A DNA stretch of 64,000 nucleotides, from contig NW_027331833.1 in NCBI RefSeq assembly GCF_033568475.1, forward strand, positions 3,224,001 to 3,288,000. Reading direction: 5' to 3'. The position numbers and the translations under genes were made by a program. The stretch comes from Henckelia pumila. Lineage: Eukaryota > Streptophyta > Magnoliopsida > Lamiales > Gesneriaceae. The notes beneath the pieces are model-generated. The model saw only the letters and a list, made by a program, of their open reading frames with translations, ran no database searches and was not told the origin of the DNA. How positions within the stretch are numbered: the first letter of the stretch is position 1; every line of letters begins with the position of its first letter. This document shows positions 38,001 to 49,615 of the stretch, piece after piece.

Positions 38001-39741
38001 CCATGTTAGAAGAAAAACGTGAGCATGTAGAGGTAGATGAGCATTCATGCACAAATTTGATCTACGGGAAGAAATATCATGAGATACCAACAAAGCAACC
38101 TCAAACCATTAAAAATCTGACATAAACGATAATTAGCTTATATGGTGGCCAAGAAAAGGATTTAAACATGCCTTTGATTTTTAAAACGAAGCTAGACCGC
38201 GTGAACGACTCCGGGACGACGGGCGATGACGACAAGCCTTGAACCTTCAAAAACGAGCTATGGAGTTCTTCAAGGATTTCTAGGTGAAGAAGATGAATAT
38301 GGAGAAAGGTTGGAGGCAGCTAAGGGAGTTGTCGGCTGATAAGGATTTGTGTAGGGTAGAAATTGATTTGTTTTGGTTTAAATAGAATAGATAATGATTT
38401 AAATAAATAATAAAAATCAACATAAAGATAATATACCAACAAAACTTTATTTAAAAGTCCTAATAATAATAATAATCTGATGTAAAAGCATAAATCCCGA
38501 AATTAAAATTAAGGGAATTTTTAAAAGTGATTAAAAGTCATTATCTTGGCTAATTTTGGATAAAAAGGACTCCTAAAATTATATAAAATCAAATACTAAA
38601 AATTTTGAGATCATAAAACTCAAAATAATATTTTAGGGCTCTAAAAAGGCTCATAAAATCATTTGGGTGGAAAGTTGTCATCTCGTCCGTCCACGGTCCC
38701 GTCTACGCGATCAAATATTTAAAATACTAAAAATCATAAAAAATCACTAATTATGGGTTAAATGCTAAAATAAATTAAATCATGCATATAAATCACATAA
38801 TAACACATAAATTCATTTAACCCTTATTTTAAAATTAATTTCTCCTAATTATGCATGCGGATTTACGTATTAAAATTTCTGGGTGTTACAACGGTCCCTT
38901 CAACCAAATATCCCAATCGAATCAACAACCATTGGTGCATCGAGAGTCGTTCGAGATTCGATAACTATGCACAACATCTTGGAGATCTATTAGTGACATC
39001 GCATGTGTTACTAGGATAACCATTAACCTAAAATACATCATGTACTCTGGCCAGAGATTCGTCACACTAATATCTCCTCAGATCGCATAGGATATCCACA
39101 CTCGCAAGTATGTGGTGAATCCTTGACAACAAAGCATCGACTCCTATATGCGTCATAACTGTACCCAATCCCGACACCTGATGACCCCCATAGAGTCGGT
39201 AAACGAGTCAAAGCACAGTACTAGCATATAGAGTCTCAATGATGTTTCAAGTAATAAGGACTAATGGTGTACAACCAAAAACGCGGACTTTATCCACTCG
39301 ATAAGTGATAACCACTTGGAAAGTCCGAATAGGGTAGTTCGATCATTCATCATATGAATATCCATTTGCATGCTTCGAACATCTCTATGTTCCCTACCAA
39401 TGAAACGTGGTACTCTGCATCGCAAATGCTAGTCTCAAACTCGAGCGATCCTTATCCTTATTTTCGGACGGCTCAATCGACTAGGAACTGTTTAGAATAT
39501 ACAGTGACTATAAGATGAGTTTCATGATAGTCATCCCCATGTACTACCACATCTTACATACACTATAGTATATTCAAGGTCTTTATCAAAACAACAATAG
39601 TATATCACAATATAACAATATGAAGAAAGATAAAGTCATTGCCATTAATAAAATGTAAATTATATTAAACAAAGATTATTTACACAAAGAGTCATAAAAG
39701 CCCTTAGCCACAAGTTGGCTATCCGGGCACCCACTCTTTCA
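35013..39741 (-). repeat. Copia solo LTR split by a nested gypsy LTR
   Basis: The outer block is 35013-36056 plus 38896-39741, about 1.89 kb. On the minus strand it starts TGAAAGAGTGGGTGCCC and ends GGTTTTCCAACA. It has TATAAATAGAGG near 35520 and is flanked by AGTTA on both sides (35008-35012 and 39742-39746). No primer site or coding lies beside it, so it is a solo LTR left by recombination. Confidence 0.85.
36057..38890 (-). repeat. Gypsy solo LTR, 2834 bp, nested in the copia solo LTR
   Basis: On the minus strand it begins TGTAACACCCAGAAATTTT (38890) and ends TAGGCGTTTCA (36057). It is flanked by the exact duplication ACGGT (36052-36056 and 38891-38895). Removing it restores the continuous sequence GTACAGTACGGTCCCTTC. 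It contains a 27-bp tandem repeat (CCTCTATGCTGGTAGTA-like, about four units, 36731-36835) and a GC-rich part at 37380-37760. Confidence 0.9.
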
Positions 39742-39746
39742 AGTTA

Positions 39747-40476
39747 CTCAAAAATAAAAACTTAAACATATATGTGCAACGAAAAATTTTAGGTGTCACA
39801 TGTTTAACTTCTTATTCTTAATTTCTAACTCTCCTTAAGAATAGACATGAGTTTAACATATGTGAAAACATGTGTTGACTCCAAGATAGAATAAATTTTT
39901 GGAATTTCAAGTTCAAACTCATTTAACCAATCCAAATTTATTTTCTTTCTTTTCATGACTTGGTAGCTCACACTCTAAAGAGACCTTCCATTGGGTCTTT
40001 TAGGTAGCTTTTTTCAAACATGCAAGAATAATTCTATTTGACGTATTCTTCCACTTGTAGGTTGGTATCTCATACTCCAAGAAAACCTTCCATTGGGTTT
40101 GTTAGGTAGCTTTTTCCAACCTTTTTTTTTTTCCAATTCACATATTCTTCCAAATCACATTTTTTACCCGCTTTTTGTTTTAAAAAAATTGTGATTGTCA
40201 AGACTAATTTTTGAGTCACAAGAAATTCCCATAATTTATCATTGTCAAAGAGGATTATTCACAATTTTCAACAAAATGTATTCACCACACGACCTAACTC
40301 AATTCAAGTCAAAATTTAATTTTCTAAACTTGTAAGCTCGAATATCCAAAATGCATAAATTTTATCTCAAAAAATATATGGCACATATATCTAGAGTTTT
40401 CTAAGAATGTCAAACCCACTGAAATCAAGTGTCTTCATGAAAATGTCAGTAATTTGCTTTACTATTGCAACATTCT
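39747..40476 (-). pseudogene. Copia internal remnant with the end of RNase H
   Basis: Minus strand near 40470-40390 reads VKQITDIFMKTLDFSGFDIL, the last conserved motif of copia RNase H (QVADIFTKPL). The remainder to 39747 is non-coding 3' leader-type DNA with CTTGGTAGC-type repeats (GGTAGCTCACACTC near 39963 and GGTATCTCATACTCC near 40062 are two related units). Confidence 0.65.
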
Positions 40477-42299
40477 CTAGAATAGCCTTTTCTCAGTCAA
40501 CAACTTTTCACCAGGACATGCTTTTAAAGATGAGAAAGCAATAAAATCATTCAAATCAGATTTTTTAACCCAAATTTTCTTAACCAAGTTTTGAGTTTTA
40601 TCAATTTTAGTTCTAGGATATGATCTACACATTCTATGAATGAATGACATGATTTTTCCTCTCTTCAAATCTCTAATATACTCAAAACATTTGGGTCTTA
40701 TATGACCAAGGTTTTCACAATAGTGACATATGAGAACGAAGTTAAATGACTTACCTCTATGCCCTTGATGTTGATTCATATTTGAATCTTTCACAAATAT
40801 TGTCTCTGAATTTGAGTTGTTGCCTTGGCACCCTAATCCAGCTCGATCACCATAATTCCTCTGCACAGATAAAACGTGATCAAGATTAGTCGTTCCAACA
40901 TTAAACACTTTAATACGTTCTTGCAGGAGATTGAGTTCATGTAAGGCATTTTTTTTATTTTCATTCACTCTCTGCAACACTAATTCAAGTTCATGTGCAC
41001 GTCTTTTCCATTCTTCTTTCTCACATTCAAGTAATTCTGATTTTTCGGTCAGCTCAGAATTCTTTTTACACACAATCTTCCATATACTGTAAATTTTTGA
41101 ATATGCATCCAATATTTCATTTTCTTCAAGTTCTTTGTTACTCTCTTCATCATCATTCGAGTCTGCTTCAGTTTCAGAATCGAAAATCTTTCTGCCTTTG
41201 TTTTACTGCATGCCGCAACATCTCGTAAGACATGTCCTGAACAGTGTGTTTCCAGCAATTCATTTCCTGGAAGATTGGTGTGAGCAGTCAAGGCAACATG
41301 ATTGTTCACGTGTTCCTCAGTATCTTCTTGGCTTTCCTCTGAGTCATAATCACTCCAAGTCTAGTTCATGACTTTATTCTTCCTTTTAAGAGTGTTTGCA
41401 CATTCTGCTTGAATGTGTCCAAAACCTCCACAAGCCCTGCACTGTATTCCTTTGAATTTGATGTTCTCTTTAGCAGTACCAATCTCTTCCTTATTTTTCC
41501 TAAAATTTCAAAACTTGTGAGATTTGTTAGCACTAGAATAATTTAAAGTTCTACCCTTGTCTTTCATTCTTTTCAAAACTTTGGAAAAATGTTTTGTAAG
41601 AAAAGTAAGAGATTCAACTAGGTTGTTGTCATATTCTGACACATCACTTCCCTCAAAATTTTGAATTTATGCTTTAAAGGCGATCCCTTTGTCTTTTCTC
41701 TTCTACTTGAATTTCATTTCGAAGGTAAGCAGTGATCCCGTAAGTTCATCCAGTCGCATGCCATCTATATCTTTGGCTTCCTCAATAGCTGCAACTTTTA
41801 TATCAAATATTTTTGGAAGTGATCGTAGTGTCTTTTGAACAAGTTTTGCATCCGAGTATTTTTCTCCCAAGGCAAAGACTTTGTTTGCAATATCACACAG
41901 CTTTGTATTGAACTCGTTGATTGTTTCATCCTCTTCCATCTTCAGATCTTCAAATTTGGTGGCGAGAATTTACAGCTTTGAGACTTTAACAGCAACAGTG
42001 CCTTCATAAGCTATCTCCAAGATATTCCAAGAATCCCTGGCACATTCACAAGTGGATATTAGTTTAAGCTGATTTAAATCAACCGCAATAAAAATAACAT
42101 TAAGAGCTTTTGCCTCAGAGGTCCATTTGTCTTCTTACTTTGGTGCGGTTTATTTTTCTTCACTATATTTGTCCATCGGAGGCTTCTATCCAATCACAAT
42201 CGATCTCCAGGCCTTTTCATCGACAGATTTAACAAATGCTCCCATCTTGGCTTTCCAATATGGATAGTTAGTACCGTCCAGGAGTGGGGGTTTGATCAT
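40477..42299 (-). pseudogene. Copia gag of the third element, many stops
   Basis: ATG at 42297-42299 (MIKPPLLDGTNYPYWKAKMG), with in-frame stops near 42170-42130 and 41975. The gag core NEFNTKLCDIANKVFALGEK and LVQKTLRSLPKIFDIKVAAI follows at 41930-41780, then a frame break near 41700. The knuckle CHYCENLGHIRPKC lies near 40725, within a Lys/Glu-rich coiled-coil stretch (41110-40480). Directly downstream is the tail of RNase H, so protease, integrase and reverse transcriptase have been lost. Confidence 0.85.
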
Positions 42300-42381
42300 T
42301 GATCCACCTTCTCTTCAACAATCCATATATGCAAATTACATAAATAAAATCAGGATCTCACTAATTAGTAAAACGGTGAAC

Positions 42382-42394
42382 CTCTCTAATGCCA
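42382..42394 (-). other. Degenerate primer binding site of the third copia element
   Basis: The reverse complement TGGCATTAGAGAG corresponds to TGGTATCAGAGC with changes. It lies two bases from the LTR end. Confidence 0.65.
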
Positions 42395-42396
42395 AT

Positions 42397-43100
42397 TGAA
42401 ACCCGTATTTAAATTTGCAGTTTATGTGTCTTTTAAATTAGCGTTATTTCTAGGATATGTAAGCAGCAGAATAAAAAATTAAAGACACAGGATTTTAACG
42501 TATTTCGGTCAAAAGACCTACATCTACGGGGCCACGCCCATATATCAAATGAATCCACTAAAATTGAATATGTTACAATCACGTAAAGACTTATTCAATA
42601 ACAAAAAGACTCCCTCTTTTTATGACGTATCTATGGCGAACACTTTTAGTAGATCCACTTGGTGAGCACCACTCGTCTTTGATCCACTCTCTTCGAACTC
42701 CCTTCGATGCGGCGAATTGTTCTCTCCCCAGAACGTCACATTCCTCTTCTAAGAAATGTATCAAAGTCTTCAATTGTAAGCATGTATCACGATAAAACTT
42801 GAACCCTCAACACAGAATGTATTTTCATGATATTTTTCTCATTTTGTCTCATTGGATGTCGGGACACTTAGTAGAACACAACGTGTTTCTTTTTCTCCAG
42901 AATTCGTCCCACCTCTACTACAGTATTTCTCATAATAATATAGGCGTTCAAGCCCCTGAGATATCACAAACACAAAATCTAAACAATTTTATCAATTATC
43001 AATATGATAATCATGATCATATATGGAGTTTAAATATTTGTCCAACGAACCTAGACATGTTCTCAATATTTATTCATTAATCTCATCAACTCTTAATTAA
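42397..43100 (-). repeat. 5' LTR of the third copia element, right end lost
   Basis: Pairs with 29409-30261. Homology stops near 43100 (CATCAACTCTTAATTAA), so the first ~160 bp of the LTR, with its TG end, are missing. Confidence 0.85.
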
Positions 43101-43464
43101 TTTTTTTGTGCATATTTTGTTTTTTTTCACCACATATAAATATGTGACTTCCAAAGGGCTATTTTAGGCTACGACTTCTCAAGTTCACATGGGCTATTTC
43201 ACATCTCCTTGATTAAAAATTACTATTTTCTCGCAAAATGTGTTAATTTCAAAATTATTTTGTCACAAAAAAAAGCAAAAAACTCACCATATCTTAATTT
43301 CTTGATCCTATAGTACTAAATTTAATTTTATCTTGATTTTGATAACCTTATCATGACTCCTAATCCTACTACGAGTAATGAAATTTTTATTTAGAATCCA
43401 AATGAACAACCGTCGCGCAATACAAGATCTTAACTTGTCACACTCTCCACAATTAATTAATAAG
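43101..43464. other. AT-rich spacer
   Basis: Between the truncated copia LTR and the MULE. Nothing recognised. Confidence 0.4.
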
Positions 43465-44443
43465 CAAAAGAAAAATCTATATTTCTCCACCTTTGACCCA
43501 CCCACCCCCAACCATGGTTACTGAAAATTAAAAAAAAATGAAGCTGGAATTGGGTACAACTCTCCCTTCTCTCTAACAATGAGAAGTAACGTGAGATTGG
43601 CTTTGGGATTCTTGGTAGAGTTACTTTCTTCTTTGATTCTTGGTTATTGATAGTCATCTTTGGTGGTGGTGCTCCGGCGTCGGTGGTCTTCTCCGGCGTC
43701 TTGGGAGATTTGTATTTGATTTCTTGCTGTTGTGCTTCGAGTTTGGCTCCTCTTCACGACTGAGGTGTTTGGTTGGATCTGAGCTTTTATTTTGGAGCTT
43801 ACTTCTTGTTTAATTTGTGGAGCATTTTTGTATTGATTTCTTGCTCTACTTGGTGGGTATTTCAGTGGATATAGAGCTCGTTCACTGCTGAGCTATTTCC
43901 TTCTTCTTCTTCTCGAGCACTTGAGCTTCGAGTTTGGCTACTCTTCGCAACTGAGGTATTTGGCTGGATCTTCAGCTTTTATTTTTTATTCGGCTTTGCA
44001 TTTTATTCTTGTGTGAGCCTCCTTCTCGTGTGTTTGGTTCTTGTGACTGTATCGTTTCCTGGTTGCAGTATTAAACTTGTTTTTTAGAGTAGAAGTTGTT
44101 TCTTACACATACTGAAGTGTTTAGGAACGTGTGTTGACATATAAGCTTTCTGATCCAAAATGATGTTTTGGTGCCTAGATTGTTTTAAGTGCTCTGTTAG
44201 AAACCAAAAAATGCAACTTCTAGTTTTCTGTTTCAGCTTCTTGAAAATTAAAAAATCCGTTTTTTTCCAAATACAGTAAAAGAAATATTGTGATTTATGA
44301 CACATTTTATTTAAATTTGAAGCATGTTGTGATTAAATTCTTAGAACCTCGGTTTATTAGACAAATTATCTCTCTTTATTTAATGTCAATCATTATTATT
44401 TATTATTTTCATTTTAATCATTTTTCTTGTAATTATAGACTTG

Positions 44444-46436
44444 ATGGAAAACAACATTAAAGAGGTTGAAGTTATAAATTCAGAATATTACATTCCTGTA
44501 AACGTTAAGGTATTATCTACCAACTCCATTGTAGATCAATTGGAGAATAAACTACTTGTTGGTCAAGTAGTCAAAAGCGTTGAAGATGTGTATTTGCTTT
44601 ATTGCAATTATGCACATCCTAAAGGATTCAACGTTAAAAAATGTGATGAACGCCACTTTCCTGGCACTACTGATTTACAATCTAAAGAGTTTGAGTGCAT
44701 GCAAAGGTAGTAAAGAAGAAAAACGCTCTTCTGAAAAAATTCCTATTTACTTGAAGCCTACTAGTATAACTAAATGTAAATCTAAGCTCAAAGTTAGTAG
44801 GCAAATGGGTGGAGAGTGGAAGGTTGGTAGGTTTTTCTTTGAGCATAATCATGACATGGTTGCGGTTGATCAAAGACATTTGTTGAGATCATCACGGAAT
44901 ATTTCTCATGCTAAAAAATCCACTTTAGAAGCAATGGTAAATGCTGAGATTTTTGTGGCTAATGTTGTAGCTTATATGGAAAATGATGCACAAGGGACAC
45001 ATAATTTGAGCTTTATTAGAAAAGATGTATACGATCACTTTGGTTGTATAAAAAAGCATACAAAAGTTGAGAATGAAGATTCTTCTGCCTTACTTCATCA
45101 TTTTATAAACAACGCAAATAAGGAGTCACATTTCTATTGAAACGTTCAATTATATGATGACAATAGGGTCATGACTTTCTTCTTCAGGGATTCGAGATGT
45201 CAAGTTGATTATGAGTACATTGGTGATGTTATTTCACTTGACACCACTTATCGAACCAATCGTTACAATTTGATATGTTCTCCTTTCGTTGGAATTAATC
45301 AACATAATAAAAATGTAATGTTTGGTTTGGCATTAATGTCATATGAAACTAAGAGTTCATTCGAATGATTGTTCAAAACTTTTATTGAGTCCATGAATGG
45401 AAAACAACCTGAAACAATTTTCACTGACCAATGCCAAGCCATGATGAATGCAATTGAAACGGTATTTCCGTATTCACCCCATCGGTTATGTCAGTGGCAT
45501 ATAAATCAAAATGCTCCATCGCACTTAGGGAGTTTGAATGGTGATTCGAGATTTAAAATATTGTGGAATAAATGCATGATTCATTGCGAATCTGAAGAAA
45601 AAATTGAAGGCACATGTAGGATTATGATGGATGAATACAATCTCAATTGTCATAAATGGTTAAATAATATGTATTCACTGAGATACAAATGGGCTACTGC
45701 ATTTGGCAATCACAGGTTCAGTTCTGGGCTTTTAGCAACTTCTAGAAGTGAGGTGACAAATGCAGTGTTGAAGAGATTAGGAAACAATGTCATTTCACTG
45801 TATGATTTTGTGCAGAATTTTGAAAAAATCCAAAAAGGTTGGCGTGATAGAGAGAATGCTGAGGATACGCGGTGTCATCATACGAAAGCTCCGATGATGA
45901 TAAAAAAATAATCCATTGTTGAGTTTTGCTGCTGATTTTTATACACACACACACACACCGTGTACAAGTTATTTGAATTAGAATTAATCAATTCTTTGAA
46001 TATTCGGTTCATTGAGATGCCTTCAGATTTGAGTGTTTTCTCTATGGAGTTCAAAGTAAAATCTCATGATGAGAATTCAAGGGTAAGGCAGGTGCTATTC
46101 AACAAGGAGACATTTGAAGTAAAATGCAGTTGTAAAAAGTTTGAAACAGTGGGAATACTGTGCAAGAATATTTTGATGATCTTCAGTTTTTTGAATTTGA
46201 ATTATCTGTCCAAACCATACTTGAAAGAACGGTGGATGAAAAAGTGCAAAAACAGAATTCCTGAAAATGTTGTTTTCGATGGAAGTGGAGGTAGAAGTGG
46301 AAGTCTTCGTGAATCTGAGATGGTTTTTGTGAATCGTATAATGAGATCAACACATTCTCTTAGCATGATATGTAAAGTTCATGACATTGCAAGAAAAAAG
46401 TTGCAGAAATTGTTGATGGTGCGAGGGAACAAATAG
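44444..46436 (+). pseudogene. FAR1-type MULE transposase, inactivated
   Basis: A TGA follows the ESHFY block near 45140 and a second TGA follows SSFE near 45369; both sit where related proteins usually have Trp. Frame shifts occur near 44700 and in an A-run/(AC)n stretch near 45905-45958. Domain order is typical: an N-terminal FAR1-like region (YNYAHPKGFNVKKC, GRFFFEHNHDM), the DDE core with Asp in ISLDTTYRTN, Asp in IFTDQCQAM and Glu in TSRSEVTNA plus the HRLCQWHI motif, then a SWIM zinc finger CSCKKFETVGILCKN, in which the final His is replaced by Asn. Belongs to the Jittery/FAR1-FHY3-related transposases. No longer able to make a full protein. Confidence 0.9.
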
Positions 46437-46532
46437 ATGATTTGTTTGAAAATCTTAAGTTGGAAGATCCGAAAATTTGACGACGGGGTTTTCAATTTCT
46501 AAAGCGAACAATGCTAGTTGCAATCTATTTAC

Positions 46533-46781
46533 CTTTTCAATTTGAGTAGAATTCCTCTGCAAGTTTGCGCTAGAATTAGTGCTTGAACTTGCTTCGCCGC
46601 TTGTTTGAAAAGAATCACTTCGATGTTTCTCCTTATATGCCTCAAAAGCTCTTAAGGCTTCCTCGAGACTGTCATATGACTGATGTAGATCACAACTAAA
46701 ATTGATGACTTGATCATATGTTTCGAAACAGGTTCCATAGATACTAGGTTTTCTTCCTTCAAAAACGACGTACGTTTTTCC
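46533..46781 (-). pseudogene. RNase H1 N-terminal (hybrid-binding/viroplasmin-like) domain exon
   Basis: Minus strand open stretch bounded by ACGTAG| (acceptor-like) and GAAAAG|GTAAATAG (donor-like). It reads GKTYVVFEGRKPSIYGTCF...TYDQVINFSCDLHQSYDSLEEALRAFEAY, the fold found at the N-terminus of eukaryotic RNase H1 and in viroplasmin proteins, followed by a Ser/Asn-rich linker. It lies inside the MULE, antisense to the transposase. Free of stops over about 83 codons. It may be a captured host exon or a second element gene; no RNase H catalytic domain was found beside it. Confidence 0.7.
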
Positions 46782-46857
46782 CTACGTAACAAGAAAATAC
46801 ATTTCATTAATGTATACAACAAAACAAATAATAAAAAATTGAATTAAATTGAATGAC

Positions 46858-48388
46858 TGATGTGTCCATATTTTCCTATGTTTAGTTGGAATAATTTGTT
46901 ATGATTCGATGCATTTTGAATGATAAATTTGGTTTTATAGTTCCTAATGTAATTTGTGGTTTGATTTAGGAATGAGCTAGGAAAATGGTTGAATTTACAA
47001 CAAAGATGGAAAAAGCATCTGCATGCTTGAAGAAGAAGAGAAGACTTGTGCATGGGAATTGAAGGAGAGCATCTGCTCTTGAGAAAGGAAGAATATTGGA
47101 GCAGCTGCGCGATTGCGCCTGTGGTTTGCGCTAGAAAGAAGCGCGGATGAAGAGGATTGATGCGCGTTTGCGCTAAGAAACCGCGCAAGCAGCGCTGTTG
47201 GGGAGTGCTAACGCGCATGGAAAGAATTGGTCTGCGCAAGGTGCTGTGCGAGTAAAAAAATTGAAGCAAAAGTTTGGGCCGCTCGATCCGCAAACTTCAA
47301 CCGATCGAGCGGCCGTATGACGAATGAAAACAGTGGGGGTTAGAAAATTGGCTCGCTCAATCCGTCAAACTTGACCGATTGAGCGAGCAGGTCTATTCGA
47401 GAATGAATTTTTAATTTTGAAAACTCTTTTATTAAGGACTCTAGCCTTAATTAAAATATATATCTCAAATTTTAGAATCTTAAAGGGACTTTTCGGAGAA
47501 TAGAAAGGAGGAGAACTCTCTTGGCGGCTAGGTTTTTTCTCTATTTTCTTAGATTTAATTTTATTTCATGAATTTTTTTGTAGAATTCATGAATATTGTT
47601 GGCTAAGTTTTAATACTTGGTTGAGGAAGACGAACCCTTGAATTTATTTATTTGGGAGATTTTAATTTTCATTGTTTGATTTTAGTTGAGTATCAAGAGT
47701 TGTTTTGGATTGATTGTCATGCTTGTATATGAGATTTTCGGATTGTTCATCTTAGGATTTCATTATACAATCTACTGCTAAATTAGAATTCAAAACCGTA
47801 ATTGTTTGAATCATCTGGTTTGTGAAGCATCTACGATTGATATTTTCTGCTTGTGAATCTATTAAATTGTAGGAACAACAATTGACTAGGCTAAATACAT
47901 TCGCTTGTGTATGTGTTGTCTAGATTCGTTAGTTTCACTAGTTTGAATGCTATCGTGGATTTAAATCTAATCGCTTGTAGGGTTAATTCATTGATAAGGG
48001 TTAATTTAGAACGCTTGTGTCTAGTTAACTAAGATTAAGGTGAAACATGAATTTAATTTTCAATGATGAATATTCGATAGAATTAATTATTTTTAGGTAA
48101 TCGATGATTGAATAAATAATTTCAAGGGTGTAGTCGACCGATACCAAGACTTGTTTCTCATTGATTTCGTCGTTATAATTTAATATTGCATGATAGTTGA
48201 TAGAAATCAATTAAATATTTTTTTTAAAATTTGTAGTAGTTAATCTTAAACTCAAAACCCCTTTATTTTATTTTAGAATACATTAAATTTCCCTTTTCTC
48301 GTGGGAACAATCCCTACTCACACTACTGCATATTTTTTTTATCTGATAGAGTTGGGTAATTTGGGTGAAACACGACTAAGCGCAACCA
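46858..48388 (+). repeat. Solo LTR (Tat/Athila-like gypsy), 1531 bp, in the MULE
   Basis: Starts TGATGTGTCCATATTTTCC and ends ACTAAGCGCAACCA, with the exact duplication ATGAC on both sides (46853-46857 and 48389-48393). The end region TCGTGGGAACAATCCCTACTCACACTACTGCA is typical of Tat/Athila LTR ends. It contains GCGC-rich text and two matching hairpins at 47278-47313 and 47351-47388. No internal region. Confidence 0.85.
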
Positions 48389-48393
48389 ATGAC

Positions 48394-48837
48394 TCACCAT
48401 TTGTTTACATTAACCCACACCTTCTGTAATTTTCTGCATGAACCCACACCTTATCTATTAAAATCTAAATTTCAAAATAAATTGTAAGTCACTAAAAAAA
48501 GCAAAAACCTATAATAACCACTCATTTCCCAGAACACTAAACTGATTGAAAAATTCAATTGTGGACCATATATTTCTTAAATGAAAGACAATAGTGAAAG
48601 AGCCTTCACTAAAAATAAAAATAAAGCTACCAATTTCAAGAACTCGAAAACATTGTATATAATCGCTCGTATAATTAAAACAATTTTAAAACATGTCAAG
48701 ACATTACCTCTAAAATGAAATCTCAGCTAAGATCTTTACTACTGATACATAGATGTGACCATATAATACTAATACAATGATTCCTCTTGAGATATTACAC
48801 ACATATATAATCTAACATTTGTCAACATTCACATCAA
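48394..48837. other. AT-rich interior of the MULE
   Basis: Non-coding stretch between the solo LTR and the right TIR. Nothing recognised. Confidence 0.4.
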
Positions 48838-49615
48838 GTGCAAACTCGAATCTCAAGTGCTCGAGAAGAAGAAGGAAATAGCTCAGCAGTGAACAAGCTC
48901 TATATCGACTGAAATACCCACCAAATACAGCAATAAATCGATACAAAGCACCACAAATTAAACAAGAAGTAAGCGCAACAACAATGGTTATTCTAGCTCA
49001 GTTGCAATTTTGAAATTCAAAGTTCCAAAAACCACAATTACTAGCAGCTGCAACAACACAGCAATGAAGATGAAAACCCAAGGAAAATGCTGCGAAAAAC
49101 ACCAAGAACCATAAAAAAAATAGCTACAAAACCAACTGGGCCACCCAAATCCAACTCCCAATCTCATGCCCAAGTCGACGGAGAAGATCCCATCGCCGAA
49201 GAAGACCACCAACGTTGGAGCACCACCACCACCGAAGATGATTATCAACAACCAAGAAGCAAAGAAGAAAGTAACTCACACTACTCAACTTCGAACAGGC
49301 ATAAAAACCAAACACACGAGAAGGATTATGCTGCTCAATCGAAAAGTTTTTTAACTTCAATCAAAAAGGACACGGATGCGGCGTAAGCACTTACCGGAAG
49401 GAACATCGTGGTTTCTTGGAAAGGCTTCAGATGGAGAACTAGAAATTGGGGATGAAAGAAATTTTAGTTTACTCAGAGAGAAGAGGGCGATGACTAATTT
49501 TTCAAGGACAGGCTTTTGGGGCTTTTTGGGGAAAATCTCTCCAATCTAAGTAAACCATGGTTTGGGGTCGGTAGGTCAAACGTGGGGCAAAAAAAAAAAA
49601 AACTGTATGCCACGT

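Larger units (their letters stand above)
43465..49600 (+). mobile_element. MULE (Mutator-like element) with long terminal inverted repeats
   Basis: Left TIR about 43465-43945, right TIR about 48838-49600. They pair over long stretches: CCTTTGACCCACCCACCCCCAACCATGG with its mate near 49550-49580, GAGTTACTTTCTTCTTTG with its mate near 49255-49275, GGTGGTGGTGCTCC with GGAGCACCACCACC, and GCTGAGCTATTTCCTTCTTC with its mate near 48865-48890. The left TIR is ~280 bp shorter through deletion. A transposase gene lies inside. The exact outermost bases and the 9-11-bp duplication expected for MULEs could not be fixed. Confidence 0.85.

Noticed and set aside
48988..49386. Several overlapping open frames on both strands
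   Set aside because: They fall in the right terminal inverted repeat of the MULE and mirror the left one; no protein family recognised.
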